NCBI GenBank assembly: GCA_023424275.1
Contig: JAFAED010000225.1
Location: 1-5,314 of the forward strand
Direction of reading: 5' to 3'
DNA: 5,314 bases
Origin: Pseudomonadota bacterium
GTDB lineage: Bacteria; Pseudomonadota; Alphaproteobacteria; Sphingomonadales; Sphingomonadaceae
Shown: positions 5,312 to 5,314 of the stretch, one piece after another
Layout of the letters: each line of letters starts with the position of its first letter
Position numbering within the stretch: the stretch's first letter is position 1
Translations under genes and position numbers: made by a program
Notes under the pieces: model-generated
The model's database searches: none
The model's input: only the letters and a program-made list of their open reading frames with translations
Told to the model about the DNA's origin: nothing

Positions 5312-5314
5312 ATG
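5312..5314 (+). CDS. Start codon of a truncated downstream gene, product unknown
   Basis: Only the ATG lies in the window. It is supported by the AAGGA ribosome site, by a gene-free leader after the thiolase terminator, and by the absence of any other gene in the preceding 190 bases. Nothing can be said about the product. Confidence 0.55.

Overview
The window looks like ordinary chromosomal sequence from a high-GC alphaproteobacterium, most probably a sphingomonad (Sphingopyxis/Sphingomonas type). This rests on the codon use, the mix of genes (AguB-type amidase, nitrobindin-like protein, coniferyl-aldehyde-dehydrogenase-like ALDH, PilZ protein) and the style of the proteins. It is inferred from recall, not from a search.

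Layout, left to right. (1) 1-522 (+) is the C-terminal part of an N-carbamoylputrescine amidase (AguB), cut by the window edge, with its catalytic Lys and Cys visible. (2) 542-1186 (+) follows after 19 bases and encodes a 214-residue heme-binding beta-barrel (nitrobindin/THAP4-like) protein, probably co-transcribed with aguB. (3) 1190-1810 (-) converges on it with only 3 bases between the stop codons and encodes a tandem PilZ-domain protein, a likely cyclic-di-GMP effector. (4) 1811-2176 is a 366-base gene-free stretch. Its first 150 bases are strikingly AT-rich (57 of 150 are G or C) and probably hold the pilZ-gene promoter; it also carries a perfect 14-bp palindrome and a GGAA-looped hairpin. 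(5) 2177-2261 (-) is tRNA-Leu(CAA) with an encoded CCA end. (6) A perfect 12-bp-stem hairpin (2276-2307) separates it from a 484-residue aldehyde dehydrogenase (2317-3771, -). (7) A 160-base divergent intergenic region leads to a complete thiolase, acetyl-CoA acetyltransferase type (3932-5119, +). (8) The thiolase ends in a textbook intrinsic terminator (5143-5171). The last 140 or so bases are the leader of another + strand gene, of which only the ATG (5312-5314) and its ribosome binding site are present.

How the genes relate. The amidase makes putrescine from N-carbamoylputrescine. The ALDH and thiolase are divergently transcribed and could both serve aldehyde/acyl-CoA catabolism, but nothing in the sequence proves a shared pathway. 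I see no mobile element, CRISPR array, toxin-antitoxin pair or defence cassette, and no convincing undescribed system. The points most worth a second look are the tandem PilZ architecture with a degenerate second ligand motif, the AT-rich gene-free island beside the tRNA, and the pairing of a nitrobindin-like gene with aguB.
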